Source: an uncultured Butyrivibrio sp.
GTDB lineage: Bacteria > Bacillota > Clostridia > Lachnospirales > Lachnospiraceae
Direction: 5' to 3'
Assembly (NCBI GenBank): GCA_910577605.1
Contig: CAJTON010000001.1
Coordinates: 28,171-36,252 of the forward strand
Length of the DNA: 8,082 nucleotides
Shown here one piece after another: positions 6,803-8,082 of the stretch (within the stretch, counting starts at the first letter, position 1; each line of letters starts with the position of its first letter). The notes beneath the pieces are model-generated. The model made no database searches, had not been told where the DNA came from, and was given only the letters and a program-made list of their open reading frames with translations. The position numbers and the translations under genes are program-made.

Positions 6803-7579
6803 ATGGAGCTGTGGGTTAAGATTATTGTGTGTTTTATAGCGGGAATGGGCGCTGGCCTTGGCACAGGATTCGCGGGAATGAGCGCGGCGGCGGTCATTAC
6901 GCCGATGCTCGTGACTTTTCTCGGTCTGCCCGCGTACGAGGCGGTAGGGATCGCGCTTGCGAGCGACGTGCTTGCGAGCGCGGTGAGCGCCTATACATAC
7001 GGACGCAACCGTAATTTGGACATAAGAAACGGATTGATAATGATGGCGGCGGTGCTTGTTTTTACCATGGTCGGAAGCTTTGTGTCGAGCAAGGTGCCTA
7101 ATACCGCAATGGGTAATTTTTCCGTTGTCATGACGCTTATTCTCGGTATAAAATTTATCGTGAAGCCGGTTATGACCACCAAGGAGAAAATGATGTCGGA
7201 GGAGGCGGGCAGACGCGCGCTGAAATCCGTTATTTTCGGCAGTCTTGTGGGTTTTGTCTGCGGTTTTGTCGGAGCGGGAGGCGGTATGATGATGCTTCTT
7301 ATCCTGACGACGGCGCTTGGATACGAGCTTAAGACGGCTGTGGGGACAAGCGTGTTCATTATGGCGTTTACCGCTCTTGTAGGATCGGCAAGCCATTTCG
7401 CGATAGGTGGCGCTCCCGACTGGACAATACTTGCGATGTGCGTAGTTTCGACCTTTGCGTGGGCGAGGATCGCCGCGGTAATAGCGAACAGGGCTAAGCC
7501 AAAGACGCTCAACCGCGTTACGGGCGCGATACTGATCGTGCTTAGCGCCGCAGTGCTTATCGTCGATAAATTGCTTTAA
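6803..7579 (+). CDS. TauE/SafE (TSUP) family membrane permease
   Basis: A 258-residue integral membrane protein with about eight hydrophobic segments (roughly 5-38, 45-64, 76-96, 104-121, 141-171, 180-200, 208-227, 237-257). It has the two-half layout of the TSUP/DUF81 family: GAGLGTGFAGMS (16-27) in the first half and GFVCGFVGAGGGMMM (150-164) in the second, the latter followed by GYELKTAVGTSVFIM. A charged loop at about 122-141 joins the halves and is probably cytoplasmic. Characterised relatives export sulfite or sulfoacetate or move other small organic anions, but the family is broad and the substrate cannot be read from this sequence. It starts 9 bases after pheT with no promoter or terminator between, so it is probably the third gene of the T-box-controlled operon. 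Whether it has any link to phenylalanine is unknown. Confidence 0.9.
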   Translation: MELWVKIIVCFIAGMGAGLGTGFAGMSAAAVITPMLVTFLGLPAYEAVGIALASDVLASAVSAYTYGRNRNLDIRNGLIMMAAVLVFTMVGSFVSSKVPNTAMGNFSVVMTLILGIKFIVKPVMTTKEKMMSEEAGRRALKSVIFGSLVGFVCGFVGAGGGMMMLLILTTALGYELKTAVGTSVFIMAFTALVGSASHFAIGGAPDWTILAMCVVSTFAWARIAAVIANRAKPKTLNRVTGAILIVLSAAVLIVDKLL

Positions 7580-7630
7580 TTTAAAATACGGATTCAAAAT
7601 TTTGTCGGCTTGCTTGTCGATACGGAAATT

Positions 7631-7636
7631 AGGTGG
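7631..7636 (+). promoter_or_regulatory. Ribosome binding site of queA
   Basis: AGGTGG, one mismatch to AGGAGG, 4 bases before the ATG at 7641. The 61-base gap after the permease (7580-7640) shows no clear terminator hairpin and no convincing promoter, so queA may be read through from upstream. Confidence 0.65.
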
Positions 7637-7640
7637 TAAA

Positions 7641-8082
7641 ATGGAGTTAAAAGAATTTGATTATTACCTTCCGAAGGAACTTATAGCGCAGGATCCTTTA
7701 GAGGATCGCTCTTCGTCAAGGCTTATGGTGCTTGACCGCGCCACAGGCTCAATAGAGCACAGACATTTTACGGATATAACAGATTATCTGGATCCTGGCG
7801 ACTGCCTGGTAATAAACGATACTAAGGTCATTCCGGCGAGACTGTACGGCGAGCGTGAGAATACCGGAGCTGTTATAGAGATTCTTCTTTTGAAGCGTCA
7901 TGCGAACGATATTTGGGAATGTCTTGTGCGTCCGGGTAAAAAAGCCCGTCAGGGTACAGCTATAGTCTTTGGAGGCGGACTCCTTAAAGGTGAGATAACA
8001 GAGATAATAGAGGACGGCAACAGGCTTATCCGTTTTGAGTACGAGGGTATTTTTGAGGAGCTTTTGGACAGGCTCGGACAGA
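7641..8082 (+). CDS. queA: S-adenosylmethionine:tRNA ribosyltransferase-isomerase (3' end outside window)
   Basis: QueA moves the ribose of S-adenosylmethionine onto 7-aminomethyl-7-deazaguanine at wobble position 34 of tRNAs with GUN anticodons, forming epoxyqueuosine, the step after Tgt in queuosine synthesis (EC 2.4.99.17). The frame is open from the ATG to the window edge, giving 147 residues of a family usually about 340 long. It opens with FDYYLPKELIAQDPLEDRSS, then SRLMVLDR, then the conserved GDCLVINDTKVIPARLYG (about residues 53-70), followed by GAVIEILLLKR, WECLVRPGKKARQGT and YEGIFEELLDRLGQ. All of these line up with the N-terminal half of Bacillus QueA as I remember it. The ATG is supported by the upstream AGGTGG and the family's N-terminus. 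In many Firmicutes tgt lies next to queA, so tgt may follow beyond the window. Confidence 0.96.
   Translation, partial: MELKEFDYYLPKELIAQDPLEDRSSSRLMVLDRATGSIEHRHFTDITDYLDPGDCLVINDTKVIPARLYGERENTGAVIEILLLKRHANDIWECLVRPGKKARQGTAIVFGGGLLKGEITEIIEDGNRLIRFEYEGIFEELLDRLGQ

Noticed and set aside
6560..7597. 345-residue open frame on the minus strand opposite pheT and the permease
   Set aside because: Its His/Arg/Lys-rich composition is that of an antisense shadow, and the opposite strand codes recognisable families.
6718..7631. 14-base exact repeat CGATACGGAAATTA at 6718-6731 (in pheT) and 7618-7631 (before queA)
   Set aside because: A single match of this length is plausible by chance in 8 kb of biased sequence, and there is no symmetry or flanking similarity.
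7580..7640. Possible promoter or terminator between the permease and queA
   Set aside because: No stable GC-rich hairpin with a T-run and no pair of -35/-10 boxes at proper spacing; the CAAAATTTTG palindrome is too AT-rich to act as a terminator.

Overview
The window looks like chromosome of a low-to-mid GC Gram-positive anaerobe, most likely a Clostridia/Firmicutes relative. The signs are a T-box leader on a tRNA-synthetase operon, AGGAGG-type ribosome binding sites, PheS/PheT proteins of the length found in Bacillus and Clostridium, and a large surface protein with the LRR-5/cysteine-pair/proline-linker architecture common in gut and rumen clostridia. This placement is inferred from sequence features; no database search was run. 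Every gene I support is on the + strand.

Region 1 (1-2870) is the 3' part of a gene for a large, modular, membrane-anchored surface protein; its start lies outside the window. It has a propeller-like N-terminal region, a short leucine-rich-repeat stretch, a Cys/His-rich repeat region, a proline-rich spacer coded by a DNA repeat, a C-terminal domain and two membrane segments.

Region 2 (2871-3236) is a gene-free leader. It holds a good sigma-A promoter, a complete tRNA-Phe T-box (stem I with a UUC specifier, stem II, stem III, and an antiterminator with a UGGU acceptor-pairing bulge), an intrinsic terminator and the pheS ribosome binding site.

Region 3 (3237-6793) is pheS-pheT, the two subunits of phenylalanyl-tRNA synthetase. 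They are separated by 119 bases that hold two tandem 52-base copies of a hairpin-forming repeat. All three differences between the copies leave the main hairpin intact.

Region 4 (6803-7579) is a TauE/SafE-family (TSUP) permease starting 9 bases after pheT, probably co-transcribed with it and so possibly under the same tRNA-Phe control. Region 5 (7641-8082) is the 5' part of queA (queuosine synthesis in tRNA), which runs off the window.

Taken together, uncharged tRNA-Phe should allow read-through into pheST to restore charging, with the permease as a possible third member of the operon and queA either further read-through or separately driven. Most of the window is recognisable housekeeping sequence. 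The parts least explained are the tandem hairpin repeat between pheS and pheT, the permease in the operon, and the surface protein with its two-membrane-segment C-terminus.
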